Origin: Welwitschia mirabilis
Taxonomy: Eukaryota > Gnetophyta > Gnetopsida > Welwitschiales
Length of the DNA stretch: 64,000 nucleotides
Assembly (NCBI GenBank): GCA_051453625.1
Contig: JBOZIK010000001.1
Span: 262,319,069-262,383,068 of the forward strand
Reading direction: 5' to 3'
The notes below the pieces were generated by a model. It searched no databases and was not told the origin of the DNA. It was given only the letters and a program-made list of their open reading frames with translations. Shown in pieces: positions 24,401 through 36,149 of the stretch. Within the stretch, counting starts at the first letter, position 1, and the number at the start of each line of letters is the position of its first letter. Position numbers and translations under genes: made by a program.

Positions 24401-24960
24401 TAGGGATTAACTTTATTAGCCCTATTAAAGCACCTTCTCATGATGAGAATTACACTTTAGTGGCCATTGATTATATTACTAAATCAGTTTAAGCTATTCC
24501 TATTGTTACAAATGATGCCTGAATTATTTGTAATTTTATTTGAACTTTATTTTGGTTTTTCTATAATTATCACTAGTAATCAAGGAACTTATTTCATAAA
24601 TTATCCTTTTAGAAAACTTATCGTTTCCATAAGAATTGAGCATAGAGTTTCTTGTGCTTATATTCTTCAATAAAATAGTCAACTTGAAAATGTAAATAGA
24701 GAAATTAAGAAAATGCTTTAATAATGTATCTACATAAATAAATCATATTGGGCTTCTAAGCTTCGTTATATTCTTTGGAATTGCCATACTACTTTGCATA
24801 ATTCTGTTGTTTCTTCACTTTATGAACTTATGTATAGAAAAGTTTGTATCTTATTAGTTGATGTTTGTTGTAATCCTTATCATTATACTCATCAACTAAA
24901 TATTGTAGAATTAGGTAAAAATCATAGAACTAAATTAGCTTAACTTAATAACTTAGATGA
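21420..24960 (+). pseudogene. pol: pol remnant of element C (PR-RT-RH-IN)
   Basis: Protease region near 21640-22110, matching the Athila segment around KFKDIGVATFNVTL...LINVG. RT: SPFTVVPKK near 22735-22765, then GK(stop)RMCINFRKLNE with the conserved Trp turned to TGA at 22773, KDHFLLLFLDQIL near 22820-22860, FLDDFSIFGK near 23085-23115 (catalytic FMDDFSVFG), and a 65-codon open stretch 23172-23369 ending VRSFL..CGFYHHFI. RNase H: NFELICDASNIAMDV near 23505-23550 and FYIDHATLCYLMTKK near 23705-23750. Integrase: YGGYFSEHKTTMKMFHSGFH near 24210-24270, then FVRRCGAC near 24303-24327, and IPIKPILECEYFDY near 24360-24402. This is a clear Athila-type pol, long dead. Confidence 0.9.
23822..23934 (+). 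repeat. 59-bp tandem duplication at the RNase H/integrase border
   Basis: GGAAACATAATAGTGCAGTA at 23823 recurs 59 bp later as GGAAAACATAATAGTATAGC. Both copies code for the KHNSxxDHFS.HSSS peptide, corresponding to the KGxENxVADHLSR motif at the end of RNase H. Confidence 0.8.
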
Positions 24961-27300
24961 AAAATACATTCTTGCCATACATTAAAACCTATTCATAAAG
25001 CCTAAATTAAGGCTAAACATTATAAATGTTAATTCATAAATAGCTTGAACCTAGTTAACTTATTCTTTTATACAACACTTGAGTGCATCTTATACATAAT
25101 AAGTTGAGCTCTAAATGGTTAGATCCTTATCTTAAAGAAAAAGTACATTCTAATTAATTAGTTGAGAATTCTGACTTAAACACTAAAGAGATCTAGAAAG
25201 TTAATGGACAAAGTTTAAAAATATATGAAAAACCTATTCATGCAACCTTGAACGTGATAAAAGCAATTGTTTTGGAGGTTTCCATTAATAAGGAGGACTT
25301 TAACCCTATCATTATCTAAAATATTTCTTAGTCAATTTCTTTGATGAAAATTATCATATTTCTTTATCATCTTTTACTTGGCTTATGTATTACCTTATTA
25401 AGTTACTATGACTAGTACTTCTTACTTAGGCATTTCAAAGTGATAAGATTGTATTCACCTAGTCTTAAGACATTTGTATATATATGAACTTTATTTTAAA
25501 GAAAGATATCTTAGTTCTTATATTATTTCATAATGGTATGAGGTCTTTGGTTGTTTAGATGTGCTTTTTTCTATTTTTCATCTTATTTCTTCACCTTCAT
25601 CTTTGATAGTATGTGGTTATGTTCAATTTATTTTACTTGAAAAAAAAGAAGAAGATAATAATAACTATGATCTATTATATCTATGATAAATATATCATCA
25701 CCATGATGTCCTACTACACTAGGGCAAATTTTCTTAAAAGGAACTCTTGGTAGTGTTGATAGCTATGGGAACTTCACTAGGAAATCAATTGGCTATGCTT
25801 CATATGTTTTTACTTTTCTAATTATGGTTGGACTACCTTATTATAGAATAATAATAAAGAGTTCAAGAACATGTAATCAGTTGCTATTTTATTATCATTA
25901 GAGGAATTAGTTATTTCTTAGACTCATAGTATTCTCACATGGTCATTTCACTTTTAAATATTTGGGTGTATTTTGTGGTGTGAGTAGGTGAGTTCATTTT
26001 TGAACAACTTCTGATATGATATTTCATTGATTAGAGTATTAGATCTTTGGTATTATTCTAATCACTACCTTATTAAGTGAAACTTTATGAAGTTAATACA
26101 TCTTATTATACATCATTAATTAGGTGATTTTATGATTTCTACTGAGGGAGTTTGCTAGGTTAGGATTTAGGATAGGTACACTATCTTCTTCATGTTTCTA
26201 GTTATTCATTTTCATTCTTCTTTTATTTAGTTATTTGTTTTGATATTTCAAAGTCATTTTTCATACATTTTCATTATTATTTTTATGACTTGATCATTTA
26301 GTAATTTCTTTATTATTATTTTCATCTTCACTCATATTATTCACAGAAGTTGATCTTTTTTTAGCATTTTGATTAGATGATTTTTCTTTAGTTTTTAAAT
26401 AATGTTCCTTCAAATCTTTTCAAGTTTGATACATATAAATGATCAATTTGAGTTTGGACACATTGATTTTACCTACTTGATACATTGTCATAGCTTTATC
26501 CTTTCTCTATTTCAAGATCTTTTTATTTTTGAGAATTATTCATTACCATTCATAACTATTTTCCATCAAACTTTTAGGTAATTTTATGATGCCTCCATAA
26601 AGATATCTAAGCCTAACTTATTAATCTTATGCTTTCAATTTTCTGAGATTTTTGAATATTACATCATCCGATTACTCATCCCGATGACTAGGTGGATGAC
26701 AGAAGGAGATTTTCTGAGATTCATCCTAAGGTTGTTGTCAACACAATAGGATAACAATTTGATAAAGCTACAAGTTCATTTATTTTTCACCATTTTTATC
26801 ATTCTTACATATTTTCTCTCCATTCTCTTAAGAGAAACTTTCTATATTTGGACCCACCATTATGTTCAACACCTCACCCACTTAGATTCATCCCTCATTT
26901 ATGACATTTCATAGGATTTTTGGAAAATAATGTATGTTTTCTTTTTACTGTTATTTTTTTCCTCTTATTTCTTAGCCTTTTGAAGTATAGTTTTAACATA
27001 GAATGTCCAACATTTTAAGATCTTTGATGTGTAATAAATAAATCTAATTTTCATTATTATTTTGTGTGAAATTTAAATTTGTGTATTTTATGAGATAAAA
27101 TTAGTTTTTATCTTTAAAACTCATTTTCTTTCACACTGTTAACTAAAAGTTAGTGGTGCTTATAGTCAAAATTATTAGTGCAGTTGAGCTCTACACTTCT
27201 ACTATTTTAGTTTTTTCATTTGATCACTTTCATTTTTCACCTTTTGTGGGCCTTACCTATTTTAACTATCTCTATTTTCTCTCACATTTGACAACATTTA
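24961..27300 (+). other. Post-integrase spacer of element C
   Basis: About 2.3 kb with no recognisable coding domain; Athila elements typically have a long region here. It carries one well-kept stem-loop motif at 26673-26702. Confidence 0.5.
26673..26702 (+). repeat. 30-bp stem-loop motif in element C spacer
   Basis: The arms are TACTCATCC and GGATGACAG, separated by the 12-nt loop CGATGACTAGGT. Arms and loop resemble the copies at 43211-43433. Confidence 0.7.
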
Positions 27301-27439
27301 TTCATAATTTTAGGTAATATAAGACATATTAAACTTTTTGAAGGGGAACAATGAATATTTTTTAAATTTTTACATGAAAATCAATTTATAGGAGTTGTTT
27401 AGTGATTTTTGCTTTATCTTACATGATGCACATTATGAT

Positions 27440-28700
27440 GACATTTACTAGGCCATACATAAGACGTGCTAGATAAGCAGAGCCTAAGCCTAAGCCTAAG
27501 CCTTTAGCCTAGGAGGCTAGTTCTTTAGTACTTCTAGTTATTAAGAGCTAAGCTAGTAAATTCACCACCATATCAGGCTTAATCTCTCTCTATTTGTAGA
27601 TTTTAGATATCCATATAGAGATAAATTTCAATAATTTTATGAGTAGAATTAAGTTTAAGGTAAATTAAAGACTAAAAAACTTATAGCTTTTATGAATTAT
27701 AGACATGCATGAAGTATACTATGCATCTAAGATTAGAGAGTTTTATGATATAATGCACATTGAGTAGAGGCCTAATTCTCATGGATGAAGGGTAGACATG
27801 ATTATCACTAACATTAATAGTTATGAGTTCTTCATCCTTCAAATTCACATTGCCCTGACTATAGAGTAATCAAGCTTAGGCAGCACACATATACACTCTA
27901 CTAGTGGTATAGAGGAGTGTATATTCAATGGCATTATATTAGACATACCAGTAGATGTTACAATAGATAAGTAAGGATTTCTTATTCCACATTTGTTGCT
28001 TAATTATTAGATCCTACACATAGGAGTGATTCATAACATTAGTTCATCATCTCATGAAAGTAATGCTATGGTGAATCATTTGTAGATATTAGTAGTATTT
28101 GGATAAGATAAGTAGATGAACTTATTGACATTCATATAGAGGAGACTTAAGACTATGATAAAGGCTAAACATATGTAGACTTTGGAATATTCTTACCTTC
28201 TCTCTACTATCTTTAGTTATTTTGGTATACCAGAATCCATGGGTGAAGAGTAGCTTAGACATATTTAAACATTTGCTTATTACCTATAGGACATGGACAA
28301 TGAAAGTCTAGAAGAGGCTGAGAGACCCTGGATATCGAGACCTGTAGTAAGCATCACTCTAGACTAGATCTAGGTTCTTATAATTGACATAGTTTAGAGG
28401 GTCAGAGAGACTGTAGATAAAGGACTCACAAAGATTTAACAAAGGATATCTACTATGGAATATATGATGACCTCAATGGAGTAGATAGTATCTAATGCTA
28501 AGTGATAAGTACAACATTTTGAGCAGTAGATGATGGATATGTAAGACCAAGTATTACATATAGATAATAGCACTTCATTGAATATCTTAGAGGTAGTTTG
28601 AATACAGGAAGCTGAGATGACATATTCCATTACAACAATTCCCATTACTCATTTCCCTACTAATCCTAAACATCTTTCTTCTATTTCACTTGTACTTGAG
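27440..28700 (+). pseudogene. Post-pol (env-position) ORF remnant of element C
   Basis: Coding remnant between integrase and the 3' LTR, the place where Athila elements carry an extra ORF. In order: a basic, Pro/Lys-rich start (EPKPKPKPLA at 27480-27510), a segment with KIREFYDIMHIE near 27735-27770, NINSYEFF near 27810, a long segment with ILDIPVDVTID, GVIHNISSSSHES, and IFSYFGIPESMGE near 27920-28250, then ERPWISRPVVSITLD near 28320-28365. It is homologous along its length to the minus-strand copy at 51200-52466. The REFY motif and layout resemble the Transposase_32-type ORF common in plant gypsy elements (PF20167), from memory only. No transmembrane or fusion-peptide signature is visible, so 'envelope' is not supported. 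Confidence 0.65.
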
Positions 28701-29053
28701 GCTGTCAAACAGTCTTTATTTTTGCACCATTATTATTATACTATTAATGTAAATTTCTCTTTTGTGGATCGTACTAAAAACTTCTAATTTATATAGACAC
28801 ATCATTTTGAGTTATTATTATTATTTTCTTTATGATATATGTACTTATTTTGAGATATAATTATTTATGATATATATTATTTATTAAAAATATTATTAAG
28901 ATATATTATAATTATTTTTGTGATGCTTTATAATTATTTTGATGAGGTGCTAAAGTTTTTAAGTAGAGGCCTAATATATCTATAAGCATTTTTAATGTTT
29001 ACTTTCCATTAAATTATTCCTAGGTAATTATTTTATAAGCATAACTTTTTAGT

Positions 29054-29095
29054 CTATTATCCCCTCCATTATTTAGATGACTCACAGGATGATAG
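29054..29095 (+). repeat. Long-loop stem-loop motif in element C 3' UTR
   Basis: The arms are CTATTATCC and GGATGATAG, with a 24-nt loop that includes TTTAGATGACTCACA. It lies about 180 bp before the 3' LTR. The counterpart in the other Athila-type copy is at 50838-50877 (minus), also upstream of its LTR. Confidence 0.65.
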
Positions 29096-29257
29096 TTCAA
29101 TTACATGATTTTCTAAGGTAAAATGTTTAGTTATCAATTTTTAAAATTTTTACTCTACATGATGGAATTTTGAGTTAATTTATAATTACTAGTTGATTGA
29201 GTTAATTTAGCTCGTAATTTTAGTTATTTACCTAACTTTTCCATAGAATGATAAGAT

Positions 29258-29272
29258 TAAATTGGAGGAATA
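29258..29272 (+). other. Polypurine tract of element C
   Basis: AAATTGGAGGAATA directly precedes the 3' LTR start TGTTGAGATGCC at 29273. Confidence 0.75.
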
Positions 29273-30479
29273 TGTTGAGATGCCAAATTGTATAAATTTG
29301 GTAGAGTACTTTGAGTAGTTTTGTAGTACATTAAATAGGCGTAAGTGGATTTTTAACAATATTAGAGGGTTAATACAATAATCATAAAAATGTAGAATCT
29401 TCATTACATTTAACAATATTTTAGAAAAAAATTCAATACTTCACATCTGAAGAAGAATTAAATGATCTTAAAGAGGTTAATTTGACTTATAAAAGAACTT
29501 AAAGAATCAATTTTCCACATCCCCATCTATAGACAATGAAATAAAAGGGATGACAAGGATGCTAATGATACTAATCTAGAAACTATTGTGGATTTTGTCT
29601 AATTTGTTATAATCTCTAGCATTATCTGAATGATAGATAGAATAATAACTTAATATAACTAATGCACTAAACTCCATATAACTTTTGTAAAGTGTTATGC
29701 ATCCCCTTGCATGCCATTAGGATATTTACTATGTCTATTAGGTTTTCTATTTTTAGAGTCTTGATGCAATAAATATCTCTGTGTCCTCAATCCAACTATG
29801 CATCTAGTTTTACACTAAAAATTCTCATGACAGGAGATTGAAGGGTAGGATATCCATTCATTATTATTAAGAGAAGTATTCCTTGGTATTGAATTATGTC
29901 TCCTTCATTAAGGTATTGCTACTTTGTAATAGAATGTTAGTTTAACATTAATCAAAAACATTTTCTTTTCTTTATTTTCTCATGTACATCTTCTTCTCAT
30001 TTATATTTATTATGATTTTGTGATAGCTCCATACTTGATATAGGTCATGATGGAAAATTTTATTAATATTAAAATTTTTTAGAGTAATTGCATTACATTT
30101 CATTTTTCATTTCATAACTTAAACATTACATGTTTTTCATATTATGTTTAATGTACCTAATAGCTTAAGTTAGTTAGGGTTTAGGGATATTTCTCCTTGA
30201 TTAATCTAGATTATACAAGGCTGATTTTTATGATAGGAAGATTTGGTTATTGAATAGATATTTTATTTCAAGTAATTTTCATTTAAGTATTTAAATCTTG
30301 CATTGTTTCTTGAATCCTTATTTATTTTCATCTACTTAACAAGAAAATAGAAACATATTTGGTTTGAAATCAATTGTCTTTCTTCTCATCTAGTGCCCTT
30401 TAACATATTATAATATTTGAGTTAACTTCCTTCTATATTAGTGTGTGTGTTAATGATTGCATAGATATGCACCATAATA
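29273..30479 (+). repeat. 3' LTR of element C
   Basis: It starts TGTTGAGATGCCAAATTG and ends GCACCATAATA. It aligns along its length with 17966-19190 and is followed by the CTTAA target duplication. Confidence 0.9.
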
Positions 30480-30484
30480 CTTAA

Positions 30485-32419
30485 GTTTGTAGATATTAAC
30501 AAATTACAAAAATATAAATTAATTACATACTATTTTTTGCCTTTATTTTCTAATGTATTTTAACAAATATTTTTTTAAAAATAATTATGCATTAGGAAAA
30601 TTACTATTTTCACATTTTCATGTTTATAACATAATCCTAGATTAACAAAAACACTTTCACTAATTTAGGCCTACTAATTATTAAGCTATGATGTTTTTAA
30701 ACTCTACCTCTATTCTAGAAATTTAAATTTTCACCATAATAAAAAAATGATAAAGTCTCTACAACTAATTATGCAATAGTTTAGATTAGCAAAATAATGG
30801 GTATAATAATTATCTATAAAATATATTAACTAAATTATTTATTTAAATCATTATGGAATTAAAAATCAAATCAATTTACAATGAACCATTTACTCTGAGC
30901 CTTAGTATTTCCATGAAACATACTAGCCTAAAAGAAACTTTTTGAGGGTCAAACTTACCCATAATAAACAAATATAATTTTAAACCCTTGATTACTTGGC
31001 CATAATCATCCACTAGTGGCCTTCATTATCAATCACAAGAGACCTCTCCTATCTACTTAGTGTCCTGATAAGATTCAATGGGAGAGAATAATATTTTATA
31101 ATATAATTACATAAAATTATTAAATAATTCCCTAATGCAATATCACATCATTCCACTATAAGATTAAAAAGAGATCATAAGGAAAATAGGGGTAAAAGGC
31201 TTACATAAAAAGATTAATAATCCTTAAGAGTTAAAGATTGATGAAGATCTAATCTCAAAAGTCCCTTAGTTATAGGATTTTAAGATTTAAGTGCTATGAT
31301 AAAGAGAACAAACGAAAGAGAGAGAGGAAATAAGGAAATGCACTTGTACAAAACAAATGTAAAGTATATCCTCTTTGCAAGAGAAGGAGAGGATATTTAT
31401 ATAGAGATAAACAAAGACACATAGCTCAATATTACAATAACACATGATTTATCATTCATAAATGGGATGAGTAATAACTAACATTATAGTACAAAAAGAG
31501 ATCATATTTATAACTCAAGCAACTAACTAGGATGAGTAATCTTCTTATTTTAATTAGAAAGATTAATTATATTCATCATTTTCTCATGGTAGCTTTTTCT
31601 TAATCTTTCATAGGCTAATAAGTAAGTTTAATTCATCTAAGACATGCATAAAAAGAATAAATGCACAAGTTTCAAAATTGTCATGTGGTATAATGAGATA
31701 AACCCTTTAGTTCTAATGATTAAAACAATGAGTATGCTATGAACCAAGTTCCATTACACATCTCNNNNNNNNNNNNNNNNNNNNNNNNNNNNNNNNNNNN
31801 NNNNNNNNNNNNNNNNNNNNNNNNNNNNNNNNNNNNNNNNNNNNNNNNNNNNNNNNNNNNNNNNGAGTATGCTATGAACCAAGTTCCATTACACATCTCA
31901 AGAACATGAAAGTTATGGTAGAGTAAATCTACTCATTTATTATTCTTGGTTATAGGTACGAGTACATGTACTTATTTACATGCTTATTCATTTCATAATG
32001 CATAAAATCTATGAATCATATAACACAAGAAAGAAAAAAATATAATCATAATATAGTACACTTATCACATTTATCAAGAATTCAAATGAGTAAATAATAT
32101 GTAAAATATATCATATGTCCTCTTAAGATTTTATACTTATTAGTTTTATCATATGATTTTAATTCATCATATAATGGGGCTATCTAATTTTAAATGTTTG
32201 ACTAGCTTCTCTTATTAAAAAAAATAAAAAAAGAAAAAAACTTCTAAACCCAACTTTTGTCTTTTTAATGGTATGTTATAAAAATTACAAACTAAGGTTA
32301 ATTTAAAATACCATCTTATTTTGACAAGGATTTTAAATAAGAATAATTAATCATTTGATTAAAAGATTAATATACTTAATATCTAAGTAAATAAGATTTA
32401 CAAAATATGGGATATCACA
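30485..32419 (-). repeat. Near part of element D 3' LTR
   Basis: It aligns with 40330-41680 (for example ATAATCATCCA, AATAATTCCCTAATG and GAACCAAGTTCC). It continues about 510 bp further to the LTR start, which in minus sense reads TGTGATATCCC after the PPT. An N gap lies inside. Confidence 0.8.
31765..31864. other. Assembly gap (100 N) with duplicated flanks
   Basis: The 35-odd bases before the gap (GAGTATGCTATGAACCAAGT...) are repeated exactly right after it. The duplication is probably an assembly artefact. Confidence 0.9.
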
Positions 32420-32430
32420 TCTTCCACCAT
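32420..32430 (-). other. Polypurine tract of element D
   Basis: The minus strand reads ATGGTGGAAGA just before the LTR start TGTGATATCCC. Confidence 0.7.
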
Positions 32431-32499
32431 TTAGAATGATTCACCCCTAAAAATCAAGATACATAAAGAGTGTAAGAATACCTAACTATATATTATGAG

Positions 32500-35400
32500 A
32501 TCTAAAAAGATTTGGGTATTGATTTTTTATTATTTCTTATAGCTCCCAAGTACCTTCATCGAGACTATAATTATTATAACTTATTTTTACTTGATGGATC
32601 TTCTTGTTTTATAAATTGATAATTCATTCATCAAATACTTCTTTTGACTTTTCTATAGTTAAAAAATCTTATTCCACCTAAATATGAAATCAATTTAATA
32701 CATGAGAAGGACTTGCAATATACTTTCTTAGCATACTTCAATGAAAAATATCATGCATGTGCAATAATTAAGAAGGTAGAGTAAGATTGTATGAAAGATA
32801 TCCAACTCTTTCTCATATTTTAAATGATTTAATGAATCGAGAATCTAATTTTAATCTACTAACTCCTCTCATTACTTATTCCATTGGTGATAATTTAAGA
32901 AATACATGATCATATATTTTGGACTCAAGATCTCTTAATTGATAGTTTGTATACATCTTTTATCTATCTATTGCTTTTTTAAGTCTATTCTTTATGACCC
33001 TCATTTTACTTTCCATTTCTTATAACATTTCTGATACTATCATCAATATTTCCTTAGATTTTGTTAATGAAGTAGGTTCTTTACACATTTTTCCATATAG
33101 GGCTTTAAATGGAGCAATTTGAATTAAACTCTAATAAATTATATTATATGCAAATTATATCAATGATAAGTACTCTTTTCAACTCTTGAAATCATTTATA
33201 ATACATGCTTTAAGAAGATCTTCTAAAATTTGATTAACTCTTTCTACCTGACCACTTGTTTAAGGGTGAAATGCTATCCTTATATTTAACTTAGTTACTA
33301 AACCCATTTATAATTCTTAATAAAACTTAGAAGTAGATTTTGAATATCTATTAAACCTAATTAATAAGTACATCATGCAACCAAATAACATTTTGAATAT
33401 ATACTTTAGCTATGTCATTAGCATCATCAGTAGATTTTAATGGAATAAAATGTACTAACTTAAGTTGCTCTATCCATTATTGCCATAATAAAGTTATTAC
33501 CTCTTTAAGTTTTTGGAAGTCCTATAATAAGGTCCTTGTAAATCAAATCCCAATAATATTTTGGAATATCATGATGATAAAGTAATTCTATTGGATTTCT
33601 ATATTCTATTTTAACTTTTTAACAATTAAGAGATCTTGACACAAATTTTTCTATATCTCTTTTAATCTCTAGATACCAAAATTTTTGTTTCATTTTTTGA
33701 TACATTCTAGTTATCCAAAATGACATGTTATAGATGGATTATGAAACTCCAAAATTATATTAGGTCTAATTTAATATAAATTAGGAATTAAAAATCTTCC
33801 CTTAAAGATAATAATACCATTTAAATTAATATTACAATTCTATGAATCCATTGATTTTGCTAACTAATCCTTTAATTTTTCATAATTCTAATCGTTTTTT
33901 AATTTCTATAACATAATGGTATAAATTTAGCTTTGAATTTTCATGATTATTTTGACATACCCTCATATACTAAGAGCATCTACAACATTATTTCCCTGAA
34001 CTTCATGGTATAAAATCTCTAGATCAAAATCACATAGAAATTTCAACCATATTCTTTGGCTATGGTTTAAGTTTTGTTGAGTAAAAAGGTATTTTATACT
34101 CTTATGATATATATAAATTTAACACTTTACACATAGAAATAATGGTTTCATAAATTTAAAGAAAAAATTACTACATCTAGTTCAAGATTATAAATAGGAT
34201 AATTTATCTTATGAGTTTTAAGTCATCTTGATCCATAAGATATTAATCATTTATCTTACTTACAAACTACTTCAAGACCTTCTCTAGATACATTAGTATA
34301 AGATAAAAATCTCTTTAAATCATATAGTATTACTAATATTGAAGCACTAATTAAGTATTATCTAAGATGATAAAATAACTAGTAATATTTTTCTATCCAT
34401 TACAAGTCTTTATTTTTCTTTAAAAGACTTGTTAATGAAGAAGCTATCTTAGAGATCTTAAAGATGAATTAATGATAGTACCTAATAAGACCAAGATAGT
34501 TTCTAACCTGAATAATATTTGTAGGTATTAGTCATTCCATGCTTTTTCTAGATTTATCTTAATCCCTTGATATTCCTTCCTTGTAGATTACATAACCTAA
34601 AAATTGAATAGATTACTTTTAAAAAGAGTGTTTTTCTATGTTAGCATATAATTGTTGATTCTATAAACTTTGTACTACTATTCTTAAATCTTTCTTATGA
34701 TCTTCATAAATCTTAAAATAAATGAGGATATAATCATTAAATGCCATTAGAATGAAATCAAAATGTGGTTGAAAGATTTAATTCATAAGATTCATAAATA
34801 GTATAGGAGCATTAGTTAAACCAAAAGGCATAATAGTGAACTCATAATGCCTATAGTGGGTTATAAATGCTATTTTATGAATATATTCTTCCTTAGTTTG
34901 AACTTAAAGATATCTATATTTTAGATCAACCTTTGATAATACCATAACTTTCTTGAGTTGATTGAAAAGATCATCTATTCTTGGTATTAGATAGTTCTTC
35001 TTGATAATAACCTTGATTAGCTATTTATAAGAAATGCATAATATTAGTATTCCATCATTAATTTTTATAAATAATATAGAAGATCCCCATGGCAATACAC
35101 TAGGACAAATGAAGCTTTTTTTTTTTAATGCTTCTTCAAGATAAATTTTTAATTCTTTCATTTCTATAGAAGATATTTTATATAGTACCTTATAAATTGG
35201 TTGGATTCTTGGGATCAATTTAATGAAAAAATCAACTTCTTGAAGTGATGACATTCCTAATAATTCTATTGTAAGTACATCAAAATACTCTTAGAATGTT
35301 GGTATATTAATTATTATAGTTATTCCTTTTTTTGATGCTAGTTGATTTTAAATATAGCATATAACCTGGTGAACCCATTTTAATTTCTCTTTTTATATGC

Positions 35401-35860
35401 TTTGAATTAATTAAATTATCTTTTACTTATTTGTGATAAACTTGATAGATTAGATTTTGATCATGGTTCATCATTTCTATTCAATGTTTTTTATAATTTA
35501 TAACTGCTATATTTTGCATTACTTAATTCATATGTAAAACAATATCATATTCTTCTAAGTCAATAATAATTGGTTGTATCTGAAAATCTTCCTCATTATA
35601 AATAAAGGATAGTTGAACATTGGACATGGATTTATTTGCTAGATCTATGCATCCATTAATTGTAGTACAACATAATTTTTATCCTTCAACAAATCTAGGA
35701 GATAAAATGAAATGTATACTTCATAATGAAAGAAAATAGTTACTTTTTTATTATTAAGTAAAGCCTTACCTTTTATGAGAATATTTAAAGTTGCATCCCT
35801 TGATTATCCACTTTTTCTCAAATTTATCTTATCAATTGAGAAATACTTTTTAATCCTTGA
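32500..35860 (-). pseudogene. pol: pol remnant of element D (PR-RT-RH-IN-chromodomain)
   Basis: Read on the minus strand from high to low coordinates. Protease remnant near 35500-35700, with a region matching the F.xxDLxxYDIVLxM pattern. RT: a 77-codon open stretch 35021-35254 containing FIKLIPRIQPI and CPSVLPWGSSILFIKINDG, matching the LIPGTxPISxxPYRM...RPSxSPWGAPVLFVKKKDG block. It continues with [15 protein letters not shown] near 34810-34850 and a GYVIYKEGIS segment near 34550-34600. Integrase: FHP(stop)TSGQVERVNQILEDLL near 33200-33270, with the conserved Gln of FHPQT turned to TAA, then FAYN and APFKALYGK to about 33095. The tail near 32505-32640 matches the NKxIxLVKVxWxNH...ATWExExxM chromodomain end of Tekay/Del elements. 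Stops occur throughout. Confidence 0.9.
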
Positions 35861-36149
35861 GGCTTTTTCGATTATTATCTAGAAAGGTCTCTATTGCATA
35901 ATGAACATTTTCTTATAATATAATTTCCTTAACAATGATATCATTGATATCCATTATACTAATTTTGGTATTGAGTCTAACTATGAATTTGCTAGAAGTT
36001 GGATCTCTGAGGTTTATTATTTACATGGCTTTGACTAGAAACATTCTAGTTTCTTTTAAATGGAGTCTAGTTCATTTAATTGAAATTTCTATTTCTGCTA
36101 TTATTGTTATTAACATTATTTTTGTCAAAGTAATAATTCTTATTTTAAT

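Larger units (their letters stand above)
17966..30479 (+). mobile_element. Athila-type Ty3/gypsy element C (complete structure, decayed)
   Basis: This is the most complete element of the window, 12,514 bp. It has LTRs of 1225 and 1207 bp, a tRNA-Asp-type PBS, leader, gag, protease-RT-RNase H-integrase, a long spacer, a post-pol ORF, a 3' UTR and a PPT. It is flanked by CTCAA (17961-17965) and CTTAA (30480-30484), a 5-bp target duplication with one C-to-T change. It inserted in the 3' LTR of element D: the flanks are contiguous in the second LTR copy at 39105-41680. Coding parts are full of stops. PBS type and the post-pol ORF point to the Athila lineage. Confidence 0.9.

Noticed and set aside
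27481-27506. Telomere-like repeat (GCCTAA)n
   Set aside because: Only about four copies, not the plant CCCTAAA unit, and it encodes the Pro-Lys repeat at the start of the post-pol ORF.
27440-28700. Retroviral-type envelope gene
   Set aside because: No signal peptide, fusion peptide or transmembrane segment can be seen; only its position matches.
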